Assembly: GCF_018588945.1 (NCBI RefSeq)
Contig: NZ_JAFIWA010000005.1
Location: 265,890 to 329,889, forward strand
Source: Microbacterium flavescens
GTDB taxonomy: Bacteria > Actinomycetota > Actinomycetes > Actinomycetales > Microbacteriaceae
Direction of reading: 5' to 3'
Length of the DNA: 64,000 nt
The first letter of the stretch is position 1; every line of letters starts with the position of its first letter. Below, one piece after another: positions 8,593-16,604 of this stretch. Below the pieces are notes generated by a model. It was not told where the DNA came from and did no database searches. It saw only the letters and a program-made list of their open reading frames with translations. Made by a program: the position numbers and the translations under genes.

Positions 8593-10257
8593 TCAGGGGG
8601 TGAAGGCTTCGATGAAGCGGTCGCGGAAGGCGTCCATGCGCCACACCGGCGCGTCGGGTGACGGGTGCACGCCCTCCTCCCATCCCCACGACGCGATGCC
8701 GGCGAAGACGGCCGGGTCCTGGGCGATGATCGTCACCGGCACGTCGTCGTTCGCGTCCTCGCCGCTGACGACGCGCGCCGGCTGGTGGTCGCCGACGACG
8801 ATCATCACGAGGTCGGGCTGGTCGAACGTCGCGAGGTACGAGAACGTCGCCTCGAGCGTGTACGCCACCGACTCCGCGTAGAGCTCCCGCACACGGTCGG
8901 AATCCCCCCAGGCCGCGATCGCGGACTCGCCCTCCTCGGGCTGCGATGCGAACACCGTGCCGTCGCCGAGCTGCGTCCACGGCACCATGCGCGGCAGCGG
9001 GGTCCACGGCGTGTGCGACGACACGAGGTCGACCTCCGCCATCACCGGGCGCGGATCGTCGGCGAACTCACGGTCGCCGGCGAGCGCGCGGTCGTGGAGG
9101 GCGCCCCACGTGTACTGGTCGGGCATCCGCGCGTATCCGAACGAGGGACCGCGGTAGCCGAGGTTCCGGGCGTCGAGCACCGTGTCGAATCCATAGAACT
9201 CCTCGCCGGCCTCCCACTCGCGGTCGTTCGACGGAACGACGGCCATGGTGCGCCACCCCGCCGCACCGAACGCGCTGCTGAGCGTGAGGCGATCCGACGA
9301 GAACAGCCGTGCGTACTTCGTCTGCGAATCGACCCAGACGCCGCTCTGCAGGGTCGAGTGCGCCAGCCAGCTCACGCCGCCGAAGGTGGGCGAGGTGAGG
9401 AAGGCGCTCTGCGCCGCATAGCCGTTCTCCGTCAGCAGCGCATCGCCCTCCTCCAGCACCCGCTCGATGCCCTCGGTGAAGTCCCCCGGCTCGACCGCCA
9501 CGCGCCCGTAGCTCTCGACGAAGGCGATGACGACGTCCTTCCCCGCGAGCGCCGCGAGCATGTCGTCGTGCGCCGCATCGTCGAGCGCGTCGGAGGCGAG
9601 CGCGCGTTCGAAGGCCGCCTGCTCACGGGCGCTGGTGAACGCTCGCGCGGATGACGCGACGAGGGCTTCGCCGGTTCGGGATGCCGCCACCGGCGCGCCG
9701 GGCACGAGCTGGGCGCCCACGAGCGAGCACGCGATCCACGCGGCGGTCACCGTCGCGATCACGCGGCGGCCGCGTCGTCCCTCCGCGGCGACGAGGCTTC
9801 CGACGCGCAGCGCCGCAGCTGCCGCCCCCAGCCCTGCGAGCGTGGCGAGTCCGAGGATCAGCGCGAGGACCGTCGCCGCGCCGACGGGTCCCATCGCATC
9901 GGACACCACCCCGTAGGCCGAGACGAGCGATCCGCCGTCCTCGGCGAGGCTGAACGGACGATCGATGGTCGACTCGTAGGCGAGGTCCAGGGCAGCGACC
10001 ACGATCGCCGTCACCACGATGACCGCATAGGCCGCGGCGACCAGCCTGCGTGCGAGGCGATGATGCACTGCCGCCAGCACGAGGATCACCGCGACCGACT
10101 CGACCGGAACCGCCAGCAGCGCCCGCGGCCCATCATCGCCGAGCGCGCCCGGAATCAGCGGGGCGACGAGGACCGTGGCGCATGCGAGGGCGGTCTGCAC
10201 TGCACTGCGAACCCCCCGGCCGTCCGCTACCGGTCCGCTGTCACGCAGGGCCGCCAT
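8593..10257 (-). CDS. LtaS-like sulfatase-fold membrane phosphotransferase
   Basis: This 554-residue protein has several N-terminal membrane segments (residues about 15-180) and an alkaline-phosphatase-superfamily domain outside the cell (about 235-554). Metal and catalytic residues match lipoteichoic-acid synthase and phosphoglycerol transferases: E248 in VIAFVESYGR, a Thr/Ser-rich nucleophile region (PTFGGVSWLAHSTLQSG), SSHTPW and D490-H491 in GDHQPA. By family it moves a phospho-alcohol onto a glycan or lipid, or is a sulfatase; I cannot tell which. It is the last gene of a seven-gene coupled operon, its ATG lying 17 nt inside the RibD-like gene. The context suggests a role in finishing an envelope-linked product. 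Confidence 0.82.
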   Translation of the reverse strand: MAALRDSGPVADGRGVRSAVQTALACATVLVAPLIPGALGDDGPRALLAVPVESVAVILVLAAVHHRLARRLVAAAYAVIVVTAIVVAALDLAYESTIDRPFSLAEDGGSLVSAYGVVSDAMGPVGAATVLALILGLATLAGLGAAAAALRVGSLVAAEGRRGRRVIATVTAAWIACSLVGAQLVPGAPVAASRTGEALVASSARAFTSAREQAAFERALASDALDDAAHDDMLAALAGKDVVIAFVESYGRVAVEPGDFTEGIERVLEEGDALLTENGYAAQSAFLTSPTFGGVSWLAHSTLQSGVWVDSQTKYARLFSSDRLTLSSAFGAAGWRTMAVVPSNDREWEAGEEFYGFDTVLDARNLGYRGPSFGYARMPDQYTWGALHDRALAGDREFADDPRPVMAEVDLVSSHTPWTPLPRMVPWTQLGDGTVFASQPEEGESAIAAWGDSDRVRELYAESVAYTLEATFSYLATFDQPDLVMIVVGDHQPARVVSGEDANDDVPVTIIAQDPAVFAGIASWGWEEGVHPSPDAPVWRMDAFRDRFIEAFTP

Positions 10258-10936
10258 CGAACCGTTCCGAGAGGGCGTAGCGCAGCAGGACGACGTCGGC
10301 GATCTGCCTCGTCTCGACGAGCCGGGCACGACGACGCGCGGTCCACGGGAACTCCCCGGCGCCGACGAACCGCGGCGCCAGCGACTCGCCCACGAAGAAG
10401 GGCGCGATCACGAGCTGCAGCTCGTCGGCGACGTCCTCGACGAGGAACTGCGTGTGCAGGCGTCCCCCGCCCTCGACCATCAGGCGTCCGATGCCGCGGT
10501 CGGCGAGGTCGGCCGTTACGTCGCGCATCCGCACCTCCTCGCCGAGTACCACGACCGTCGCCGCCTCGCCGAGCGTGCGCGTGATCCGCTCGCCCTCCGC
10601 CCGCGGGCAGTAGACGATCTTCTCCACGTCGCCGGCGGCGAAGAAGGAGGACTCGGCCGACAGCTCCCCGCTCGCGGTGACCGTGACCTTCACCGGTGAC
10701 GCCGTGAGCCCCGCGGCGAGCCGCTCCCGCTGACGCTCTTCGCTGCGCACCAGCAGGCGGCAGTCGTCGCGGCGCACGGTCGAGGCCCCGACCATGATGG
10801 CGTCGCTCGCGGCGCGAAGCTCATCGACGCGGTCGAAGTCCTCGGCGTTGGACATCGCCAGACGCTGCGGCGTCTCGCTGTCGAGATACCCGTCGATCGA
10901 CATCGCACAGCTCAGCGTGACGTACGGCCGGTTCAT
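10241..10936 (-). CDS. RibD C-terminal-type reductase (dihydrofolate-reductase fold)
   Basis: This 231-residue stand-alone protein corresponds to the reductase half of RibD (PF01872), which uses NADPH to reduce the ribosylamino group of a pyrimidine from GTP breakdown. Visible hallmarks are MSIDGYLD near the start, SDAIMVGASTVRRDDCRLLVR, and MVEGGGRLHTQFLVEDVADELQL. The deaminase half is absent. In this operon it sits with a 6-pyruvoyl-tetrahydropterin-synthase homologue, so a pyrimidine or pterin substrate other than the riboflavin intermediate is likely. The ATG overlaps the stop of the preceding gene (ATGA), showing translational coupling. Confidence 0.88.
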   Translation of the reverse strand: MNRPYVTLSCAMSIDGYLDSETPQRLAMSNAEDFDRVDELRAASDAIMVGASTVRRDDCRLLVRSEERQRERLAAGLTASPVKVTVTASGELSAESSFFAAGDVEKIVYCPRAEGERITRTLGEAATVVVLGEEVRMRDVTADLADRGIGRLMVEGGGRLHTQFLVEDVADELQLVIAPFFVGESLAPRFVGAGEFPWTARRRARLVETRQIADVVLLRYALSERFDGGPA

Positions 10937-11904
10937 GACACCGGCCCCCCGGCGACGCGCCGCCGGCGCGCCAGCGAGATCGCGAGGACGACCGCTCCCG
11001 GGGCCAGTGCGATCATCACCAGCACACCGTACGCCGTCGCAGCCGCGAGGCCGGCAGCGGCGCCCAGGCCCACGGCGCCGAAAGCCCACGCCGCCGCGCC
11101 CTCCCTCGGCCCCCATCCCCCGATGCTCAGGGGAATCGACGACGCCAGCACCGCCACGACGGCCGCGGCTCCCATGCGCTCGGCGGAAGCATCGATGCCC
11201 ACGGCGATGCAGGCCACCAGAAAAGTCGCGACGTGCGCGACCACGACGACAGCGGACGCGGCCACGACCCCGAGCAGCGCCGCAGGGGTCGCGAAGGCCC
11301 CCCGCAGAATCGCCCACTCGCGGCCCAGCGCCGACCGCGCGCGCCGATTGGTCGCTGCGAGCGCGAGCGCCGCGACCGCGAGCACCGCCGAGACCAGCAG
11401 CACGGTCATGGCCGGACTGTAGGCCGAGAATCCGATCGACGCCAGCACCCCGACGGCGAGCACGAGCTGCACGGCCTGACCGGCGGCCCGTTCCGCGGCC
11501 ACCGCGCGAGCGGCCTGAGCGACGTGGTCGACGCTGCGCCCGTGCGCCACCGCCCGGTGGACGTCACCGACGACACCGCCCGGCAGCACGGTGTTGAGGA
11601 ACTGGGACCGGTAGTAGGCGGCCACGGACTCCGCCCAGCCGAGCCGCAGTCCCATGCGCCCGGCCAGGATCCGCCACCGCCATGACGCCGCCGCTGTCGC
11701 GGCAGCGGCGAGGAGGGCCGCGGCGCCGATGGCGGCGGGCGACACCGCCGCGAAGCCCCGGACGAACGGCTCGGCGCCGGCTGCGGCGATGATCGCCACC
11801 AGGATGCCCCCGCCGACCGCGGCGCGGATCCAGGGCCCCCACCGTGCGGCGGCCCCGCCGCGCCGGCTGGTCCCCGTGCTGATGGCGGCGGTCACGGCGG
11901 CCAT
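10933..11904 (-). CDS. YbhN-like integral membrane protein (lysylphosphatidylglycerol synthase TM family)
   Basis: This 323-residue protein has about eight hydrophobic segments and matches the COG0392 / LPG_synthase_TM family. The conserved signature RSQFLNTVLPGGVVGDVHRA (residues about 107-126) and the late SIPLSIGGWGPREGA are both present. Members without the catalytic MprF domain are thought to act as lipid or glycolipid flippases, though few are proven. Here it would move a product of the neighbouring glycosyltransferase across the membrane. The ATG at 11904 overlaps the methyltransferase end by 13 nt and has a GAGGACC ribosome site. Confidence 0.85.
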   Translation of the reverse strand: MAAVTAAISTGTSRRGGAAARWGPWIRAAVGGGILVAIIAAAGAEPFVRGFAAVSPAAIGAAALLAAAATAAASWRWRILAGRMGLRLGWAESVAAYYRSQFLNTVLPGGVVGDVHRAVAHGRSVDHVAQAARAVAAERAAGQAVQLVLAVGVLASIGFSAYSPAMTVLLVSAVLAVAALALAATNRRARSALGREWAILRGAFATPAALLGVVAASAVVVVAHVATFLVACIAVGIDASAERMGAAAVVAVLASSIPLSIGGWGPREGAAAWAFGAVGLGAAAGLAAATAYGVLVMIALAPGAVVLAISLARRRRVAGGPVS

Positions 11905-12704
11905 GCCAGGAGGTCCTCGTGGTGGACGGCGACCCGCAGCTCCCCCGCGGCGAGCTGCCGGGTTCGCGCGCGGGCGTACTCCTCCGCCCACTCCTGGAGG
12001 GCCGGACGCTCGGCGACCGCGGCGGCGAGCCATCCGTCGATCCACTCGGCGATGAGCGCGCCATCCTCACCGCCCAGCTGCCAGGGCGAATCCGCGACCC
12101 GAACCGACCAGCCGCGCGAACGGAACAGCCCGGCGGTGACGGTCACGGCATCCGGTCCGAGCAGGCGACGCCCGTCGACGCTCCGCCGCTGATGGTCGTT
12201 GAACGCGACCTCGAACACGCGGTCGCCGGGATCGAGCGGATCGATCGTCACCCGGCCGGTCACCGACAGCCCGAACAGGGCGGGCGTCCCGGCTTCGACG
12301 CAGGCCTGCACGATGGCCTCGACCTCGTCGGCGGCCAGGACATCGAGCAGCGCGGATGCCGTGACGAGCGACGCACCGGCCACGTCTGCGGCGCGCAGGT
12401 GGCCCAGCTCGCCGACGCGGGTGCGCATCGCGATCGGCTGGCCCTCGACGTCGTTGACGGTCGCCCGCGCGGCGTGCTCGAGGAGGGCCGGGTTCCAGTC
12501 GTGCAGCACCCAGGTCTGCGGCCCCGGCAGGAGCGGCGCAAGCCAGCGCACCATCGATCCGGTGCCGCTGCCGAGGTCGTGCACGGTGACGGGGGGTCGC
12601 AGCATCCGAGCCGCCCTCGTCGCCAGCGCGCGCGAACGCGAGCCCGCGTCGGCTCCCTCCCTCAGCGTCAGCCAGTCGGCGGACACCGGGATGACGACGC
12701 TCAC
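11892..12704 (-). CDS. SAM-dependent methyltransferase (class I)
   Basis: This 270-residue cytoplasmic protein has a class I SAM-binding fold. Motif I reads VHDLGSGTGSMVRWLAP (residues about 38-54), and WVLHDWNPALLEHA gives the acidic end of strand 2. The last 120 residues (DHQRRSVDGRRLLGPDAV onwards) are subgroup-specific. The acceptor is unknown; context suggests a pterin- or sugar-containing intermediate. The start is GTG at 12704, overlapping the glycosyltransferase stop by 4 nt. A longer upstream Met reading would cross that gene and is rejected. Confidence 0.85.
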   Translation of the reverse strand: MSVVIPVSADWLTLREGADAGSRSRALATRAARMLRPPVTVHDLGSGTGSMVRWLAPLLPGPQTWVLHDWNPALLEHAARATVNDVEGQPIAMRTRVGELGHLRAADVAGASLVTASALLDVLAADEVEAIVQACVEAGTPALFGLSVTGRVTIDPLDPGDRVFEVAFNDHQRRSVDGRRLLGPDAVTVTAGLFRSRGWSVRVADSPWQLGGEDGALIAEWIDGWLAAAVAERPALQEWAEEYARARTRQLAAGELRVAVHHEDLLAWPP

Positions 12705-13738
12705 GTCAGCCCCGCCAGCGTCTGGTCGATCGTGCGCGCGGTGTCGCGCCACGACGCGCGATGCGGAGCGGCGCGTCGAGCGGCCGCGGACAGGCGAGAC
12801 CGGAGGCCCGGATCCTCGATCCAGCGCCGCAGCGCGAAGCCGAGCGCCTTCGGATCGTCCGGCGGCACGAGGATCGCCGCATCCTCAGGCCTGGCAGCCT
12901 CGGGGAGTCCCCCGACGCGGGTCGCGATGACCGGGATGCCACGGCGCAGCGCATCTCCGACGGCGATGCCGTAGCTCTCGGTGCGTGATGGTGCCACGAG
13001 CACGTCCGCGCGCGCGTAGGCGGCGTCCAGGTCGTCGGGGCTCAGCACGCCCGTCCACGTGATCCGCTCCGAGAGTCCGGCCCGAGCAGCGTCGGTCTCG
13101 AGCCGCTCCGCGAACCCGCGGTCGGAGCTGACCGAGCCGGCGATCGTGCACGACCACGACGGATCCGATGCCAGGCCTGCGAGCGCCTCGATCAGCGTGT
13201 CCTGCCCCTTGTGAGGTGCGACGACGCCGACGCACAGCAGGGAACCGCCGGTCGAGGTGCCCTCGGCGGTCGCCGCGGCGTCCGCGCCGGGCGTCGCCAC
13301 CACGATGCGCTCGGGCGAGCTGAGGCAGCGCTGCACCAGCTCGTCGCGCACCCACGCACTGGTGGCGATCACGCGCTGCGCGTGCGGCAGCGCCCGGCCC
13401 TCACCCTCGACCGTGCGCGGATCAGCGTCCGGGAAGGCGTCTGCCACCATGTGCACGAGGGTGACGAGGCTCACTCGGCGAGCAGCGGCCTCGACCGCCT
13501 CGGGCGCACCGATCGCCACCAGGCCGTCGAGCAGCACGAGTCCGCCGTCGGGCACCGCGGCGAAGGGATCCGCGGCCGACGACGCGGCCGGATCCACCTC
13601 CACGGTGCGCACGTCCCAGCCCAGCCGCCGCAGCTCCGACCCGACCCGCCGGTCGAAGACGTTGCCGCCGCTCACGCGGCTCGGATCGTCGATCCCTTCC
13701 GGAACGACGAACCACACGACGAGCTGGGCTCCGGTCAC
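12701..13738 (-). CDS. Glycosyltransferase family 4 protein
   Basis: This 345-residue protein has the GT-B fold of GT4 enzymes. The C-terminal donor domain is plain: [22 protein letters not shown] (residues about 166-187), then [35 protein letters not shown] (about 250-284) with the nucleotide-sugar-binding E-x7-E region. It adds a sugar from a nucleotide donor to an unknown acceptor in the cytoplasm. The GTG start at 13738 overlaps the stop of the pterin-synthase-like gene by 4 nt. Within the operon it is the obvious step that makes a glycoside. Confidence 0.88.
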   Translation of the reverse strand: MTGAQLVVWFVVPEGIDDPSRVSGGNVFDRRVGSELRRLGWDVRTVEVDPAASSAADPFAAVPDGGLVLLDGLVAIGAPEAVEAAARRVSLVTLVHMVADAFPDADPRTVEGEGRALPHAQRVIATSAWVRDELVQRCLSSPERIVVATPGADAAATAEGTSTGGSLLCVGVVAPHKGQDTLIEALAGLASDPSWSCTIAGSVSSDRGFAERLETDAARAGLSERITWTGVLSPDDLDAAYARADVLVAPSRTESYGIAVGDALRRGIPVIATRVGGLPEAARPEDAAILVPPDDPKALGFALRRWIEDPGLRSRLSAAARRAAPHRASWRDTARTIDQTLAGLT

Positions 13739-14130
13739 AGCGTCACCTCGTACGACGCCCACGCGACGTGCGACTCGCGCAGCGTGACCTCGATGGCAGA
13801 CACCGTGCCGCCGCCCAGCTCACCCGCGCGCACGGCCGTGACCAGTCGCTCCGCCACGTGGCTGCACAGGCGCTCGGTCGTGGTGTTCACGCCGGCGAAC
13901 TCGGGCACCTCGTCGAGATTCCGGTACGAGAGAGTGGACAGGATGCCGCGCAGCGCCTCCGTCGCCCGCCCGATGTCGACCACCACGCCGTCGGCGTCCA
14001 GCTCGGCCGACCGGAAGGTCGCGTCGACCACGTACGTGGCGCCGTGCAGGCCCTGGGCGGGGCCGAACGCCTCGCCCGCCAGGCTGTGGGCGATCATCAT
14101 GTGGTCGCGGACGGTCACGGAGTAGGTCAT
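13735..14130 (-). CDS. 6-pyruvoyl-tetrahydropterin synthase/QueD homologue with altered active site
   Basis: This 131-residue protein has the T-fold of PTPS/QueD enzymes. Key positions compared with QueD: zinc ligands H15 and H29 remain, but the third (HGH motif) is A31; the catalytic Cys position is A25; the LDH motif is L67-S68-Y69. The pterin-anchoring Glu remains (E119 in LRES), and D52 (VVDIG) is kept. It may therefore still bind a pterin- or purine-like ring but should not do normal QueD or PTPS chemistry. The ATG at 14130 overlaps the dehydrogenase stop (ATGA). It is the second gene of the coupled operon. Confidence 0.85.
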   Translation of the reverse strand: MTYSVTVRDHMMIAHSLAGEAFGPAQGLHGATYVVDATFRSAELDADGVVVDIGRATEALRGILSTLSYRNLDEVPEFAGVNTTTERLCSHVAERLVTAVRAGELGGGTVSAIEVTLRESHVAWASYEVTL

Positions 14131-15101
14131 GCGGAGTCCCTCCAGTCGATGGTGTGGCAGAGCCCGGGCAGAGTCCCGTCGGCGATCCCGGCCATCACGG
14201 CGGGGAGTTCCCGCCACGACGAGTCCCCGGTGAGCAGGTGATCGAACGCCTCATCGTTCAGCAGCCGCAGGGCGAGTCCGAGCCGGTCGCCGGTCGAGCG
14301 GCTGCCGCGCCGGCGGGGCGAGACCACCCCCACCTGGCTCGAGTGGATCGTCAGCCGCCGCGAGTGGAAGTCGCCGCCGAGCCGCAGGCTCACGGGGCGG
14401 TCCCCGAACCAGCTCGCTTCGACGATGTCGCCCTCGGTCGCGGCGCACTCGATCGCCAGTTGCAGCCCGTCACCCGAGCCGCTGGTGTCGACCACGATGT
14501 CCTGGTCTCGCGGAGCGTCGTCGGGATGCGCGTACGAGACGCCGAGCAGCCCGCACACGTCCGCCTTCGCGCGATCGACGTCGACCACGGTGACGTCAAG
14601 ACCCGGGATGCCCCGTGCCACACGCGCGACTGCGCAGCCGATCATCCCGGCACCCACGACCATGAGCCGGTCGCCGACCAGGGGCGCGGCATCCCACAGG
14701 ATGTTCACCGCGGTCTCGACCGCGCCCGCAAGCACCGCCCGCCGCGGCGGGATGCCGCCGGGGACGACCGTGACGGCGTGCTCGGGCACCACGTACGACG
14801 ACTGGTGCGGGTACAGCGCGAACACCGTTCGCCCGACGAGGTCGCTCGGCCCCTGCTCGACCGTGCCGACGCTGAGGTAGCCGTACTTGACCGGCGCAGG
14901 GAAGTCGCCCTGCTGGAACGGCGCGCGCATCCGCTCCCGCTCGCTCTCGGGCACCTCGCCGCGGAACACGAGCGACTCGGTGCCGCGGCTGACGCCCGTG
15001 TAGAGCGTGCGGACGAGCACTTCGCCCGGCCGCCGGTCGGTCACGACCTCGTCGCGCAGCGCCCCTTCCGCCGGCGCCTCCACCCAGAACGCGGTCGCCA
15101 C
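14127..15101 (-). CDS. MDR-superfamily dehydrogenase lacking the catalytic zinc Cys
   Basis: This 324-residue medium-chain dehydrogenase has a GroES-like N-terminus and an NAD(P)-binding Rossmann domain ([16 protein letters not shown], then VVDVD for the ribose-binding acidic end). Where zinc alcohol dehydrogenases have Cys-Gly-Thr-Asp, it has S38-R-G-T-E42, and the four-Cys structural zinc loop is missing, as in the BchC-like branch. It probably oxidises or reduces an alcohol/carbonyl without zinc, or uses another metal site. It is the first gene of the seven-gene operon. The start is GTG at 15101; the promoter must lie in the 89-nt gap shared with the divergent CDP-alcohol phosphatidyltransferase. 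Confidence 0.85.
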   Translation of the reverse strand: MATAFWVEAPAEGALRDEVVTDRRPGEVLVRTLYTGVSRGTESLVFRGEVPESERERMRAPFQQGDFPAPVKYGYLSVGTVEQGPSDLVGRTVFALYPHQSSYVVPEHAVTVVPGGIPPRRAVLAGAVETAVNILWDAAPLVGDRLMVVGAGMIGCAVARVARGIPGLDVTVVDVDRAKADVCGLLGVSYAHPDDAPRDQDIVVDTSGSGDGLQLAIECAATEGDIVEASWFGDRPVSLRLGGDFHSRRLTIHSSQVGVVSPRRRGSRSTGDRLGLALRLLNDEAFDHLLTGDSSWRELPAVMAGIADGTLPGLCHTIDWRDSA

Positions 15102-15190
15102 GGTCAGGCCTCAACCCCGGCCGATTGAACCGGGGCACTCCCCGGATACGTGTAACCGGTGGTATCCATGACGGAGGAACGGAGCTCCCC

Positions 15191-15931
15191 ATGCCGAAAG
15201 TTCATCTCGCTCCGCTCTCGTCGATCGCGGCGGGGGTCGTCGGCATGATCGCGATCGCCGTCGTCTCCCCGCTCTCGGCAGCCGGATGGACTGCCGGGCT
15301 CCTCTACCTTGGCGTCTCGAACGCGCTGCTCGCCAGGGGGTTGCAACGACGCGAGATGTCGGCTTTCGGCTGGGGGAACTGGGCGACCGCCACTCGTTCG
15401 ACCCTGATCGCCTTCGTCACCGCGCTGGTCGCCACCTCGTTCACGTCGCCGATCTCCGTGCCGCTGCTGGTCGTGGTGGCCGCGATCGCGCTCGTGCTCG
15501 ACGGTGTGGACGGCTGGGTCGCGCGGCGCACGCACAGCGAGACCGAGCTCGGGGCCCGCTTCGACATGGAGGTGGATGCCTTCCTCCTGCTCGCCCTCAG
15601 CGTCTACGTCGCCCAGCTGCTGGGGTGGTGGGTGCTCGCGATCGGGCTGCTGCGCTACGTCTTCGTGGTCGCCGGATGGATGCTGCCCTGGATGCGGGCG
15701 ACCCTGCCGCCGCGCTACTGGCGCAAGGTGGTGACCGCGTTCGCCGGGATCGCGCTGACGGTCGCGGCATCCGATCTCCTGCCCTTGTGGGCAGGTGTCT
15801 CTGTGACCGTCATCGCGCTCGCGCTGCTGCTGGAGTCGTTCGGGCGTGACGTGCTGTGGCTGATCGCCCGGCGACCTGCGAAGACCGCCCGTCTCGAGAC
15901 GGGCCACCGAAGGAAAGGATCGAGCACATGA
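15191..15931 (+). CDS. CDP-alcohol phosphatidyltransferase family membrane protein
   Basis: This 246-residue membrane enzyme carries the complete family signature: D104-x2-D107-G108-x2-A111-R112-x8-G121-x3-D125-x3-D129. These residues bind two metal ions and swap the CMP of a CDP-alcohol for another alcohol. About six hydrophobic segments surround the motif. The lipid and acceptor cannot be read off. It is divergent from the pterin-like operon across 89 nt and may supply or use the same lipid carrier. The ATG at 15191 is chosen over an upstream frame because GGAGGAACGGAG lies just before it. Confidence 0.88.
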   Translation: MPKVHLAPLSSIAAGVVGMIAIAVVSPLSAAGWTAGLLYLGVSNALLARGLQRREMSAFGWGNWATATRSTLIAFVTALVATSFTSPISVPLLVVVAAIALVLDGVDGWVARRTHSETELGARFDMEVDAFLLLALSVYVAQLLGWWVLAIGLLRYVFVVAGWMLPWMRATLPPRYWRKVVTAFAGIALTVAASDLLPLWAGVSVTVIALALLLESFGRDVLWLIARRPAKTARLETGHRRKGSST

Positions 15932-16320
15932 ACGAAGGCAGCCGTCGAGGGCAGTGGGCCCTCCGCATACTGAGCGCCGTCCTCCTGCTCGCCACGGGGG
16001 GAATCCATCTGTACCTCGCCTTCAACGGCGTCGGCGGCATCCTCGGCGTGATGTTCGTGCTCAACGGGATGGCGGGGCTCGTGCTGGCGATCGCCCTGGT
16101 CGCGCTTCGCGGCCGGCTGCTGCAGCTTGCGACCGTGCTGAGCCTGCTCTTCATGATCGCGACGCTCGGCTCGCTGCTGCTGGCGTTGACGGTAGGGCTG
16201 TTCGGCATCACCCAGTCGTGGGACTACATGCTCGTGCCGGAGACGGTCATCGTCGAGTCGATCGGCGTCGTGGTGCTCGCGGCGACGACCATCGCCGTGT
16301 TCCGCAAGCCGCGGGAGTGA
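15928..16320 (+). CDS. Small four-helix integral membrane protein, unknown function
   Basis: This 130-residue protein consists almost wholly of four predicted membrane helices (ILSAVLLLATGGIHLYLAF; MFVLNGMAGLVLAIALVAL; LATVLSLLFMIATLGSLLLAL; VIVESIGVVVLAATTIAVF). The first helix contains GGIHLYL, often seen in actinobacterial DUF-type membrane proteins. The ATG overlaps the preceding stop (ATGA) and AAGGAAAGGA lies upstream, so it is co-translated with the CDP-alcohol phosphatidyltransferase. The function is unknown. Confidence 0.75.
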   Translation: MNEGSRRGQWALRILSAVLLLATGGIHLYLAFNGVGGILGVMFVLNGMAGLVLAIALVALRGRLLQLATVLSLLFMIATLGSLLLALTVGLFGITQSWDYMLVPETVIVESIGVVVLAATTIAVFRKPRE

Positions 16321-16340
16321 CGGCCGGGCGGGGATGCGGC

Positions 16341-16559
16341 ATGCTCGACACCGTGGCGGGCGGACCCTCTGGCTTCGAGTTCACCGTCCGTGGCGACTTT
16401 GTCGAGATCCGTCACCACGGCCGACCGGCGACGACCCTGCGGAACGCGGCGGCACTCCGGTTCCTCGACGACGTCGAGCGCGGTGACCCGCAGCACGTGA
16501 TGGCCCGCGTGACCGGCAACTACAAACGCGGCAACGAGCGGGCGGCCCACCGGCGGTAG
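16341..16559 (+). CDS. Small conserved actinobacterial hypothetical protein
   Basis: This 72-residue soluble protein is one I have seen as a conserved small actinobacterial family, recalled from memory. The central ATTLRNAAALRFLDDVERGD and the C-terminal VMARVTGNYKRGNERAA are the conserved parts. The basic tail (NYKRGNERAAHRR) could bind nucleic acid. It follows the membrane-protein gene by 20 nt on the same strand and may share its transcript. No function is known to me. The start is not fixed by a strong ribosome site; GGCGGGG lies about 6 nt upstream. Confidence 0.65.
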   Translation: MLDTVAGGPSGFEFTVRGDFVEIRHHGRPATTLRNAAALRFLDDVERGDPQHVMARVTGNYKRGNERAAHRR

Positions 16560-16599
16560 CGGAACGATGGTGTCCGCGTTGCCATCGACGGGTGGGCCG
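16543..16599 (+). terminator. Long nested inverted repeat, possible terminator
   Basis: CGGCCCACC (16543-16551) and GGTGGGCCG (16591-16599) are perfect 9-bp arms. Inside them GATGG (16566-16570) pairs with CCATC. It lies between convergent genes and overlaps the end of the small protein gene. Confidence 0.45.
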
Positions 16600-16604
16600 G
16601 GCCC

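Noticed and set aside
13735..14130. Queuosine gene queD
   Set aside because: Catalytic Cys, Asp and His and one zinc ligand are replaced, and no queC, queE or queF is nearby.
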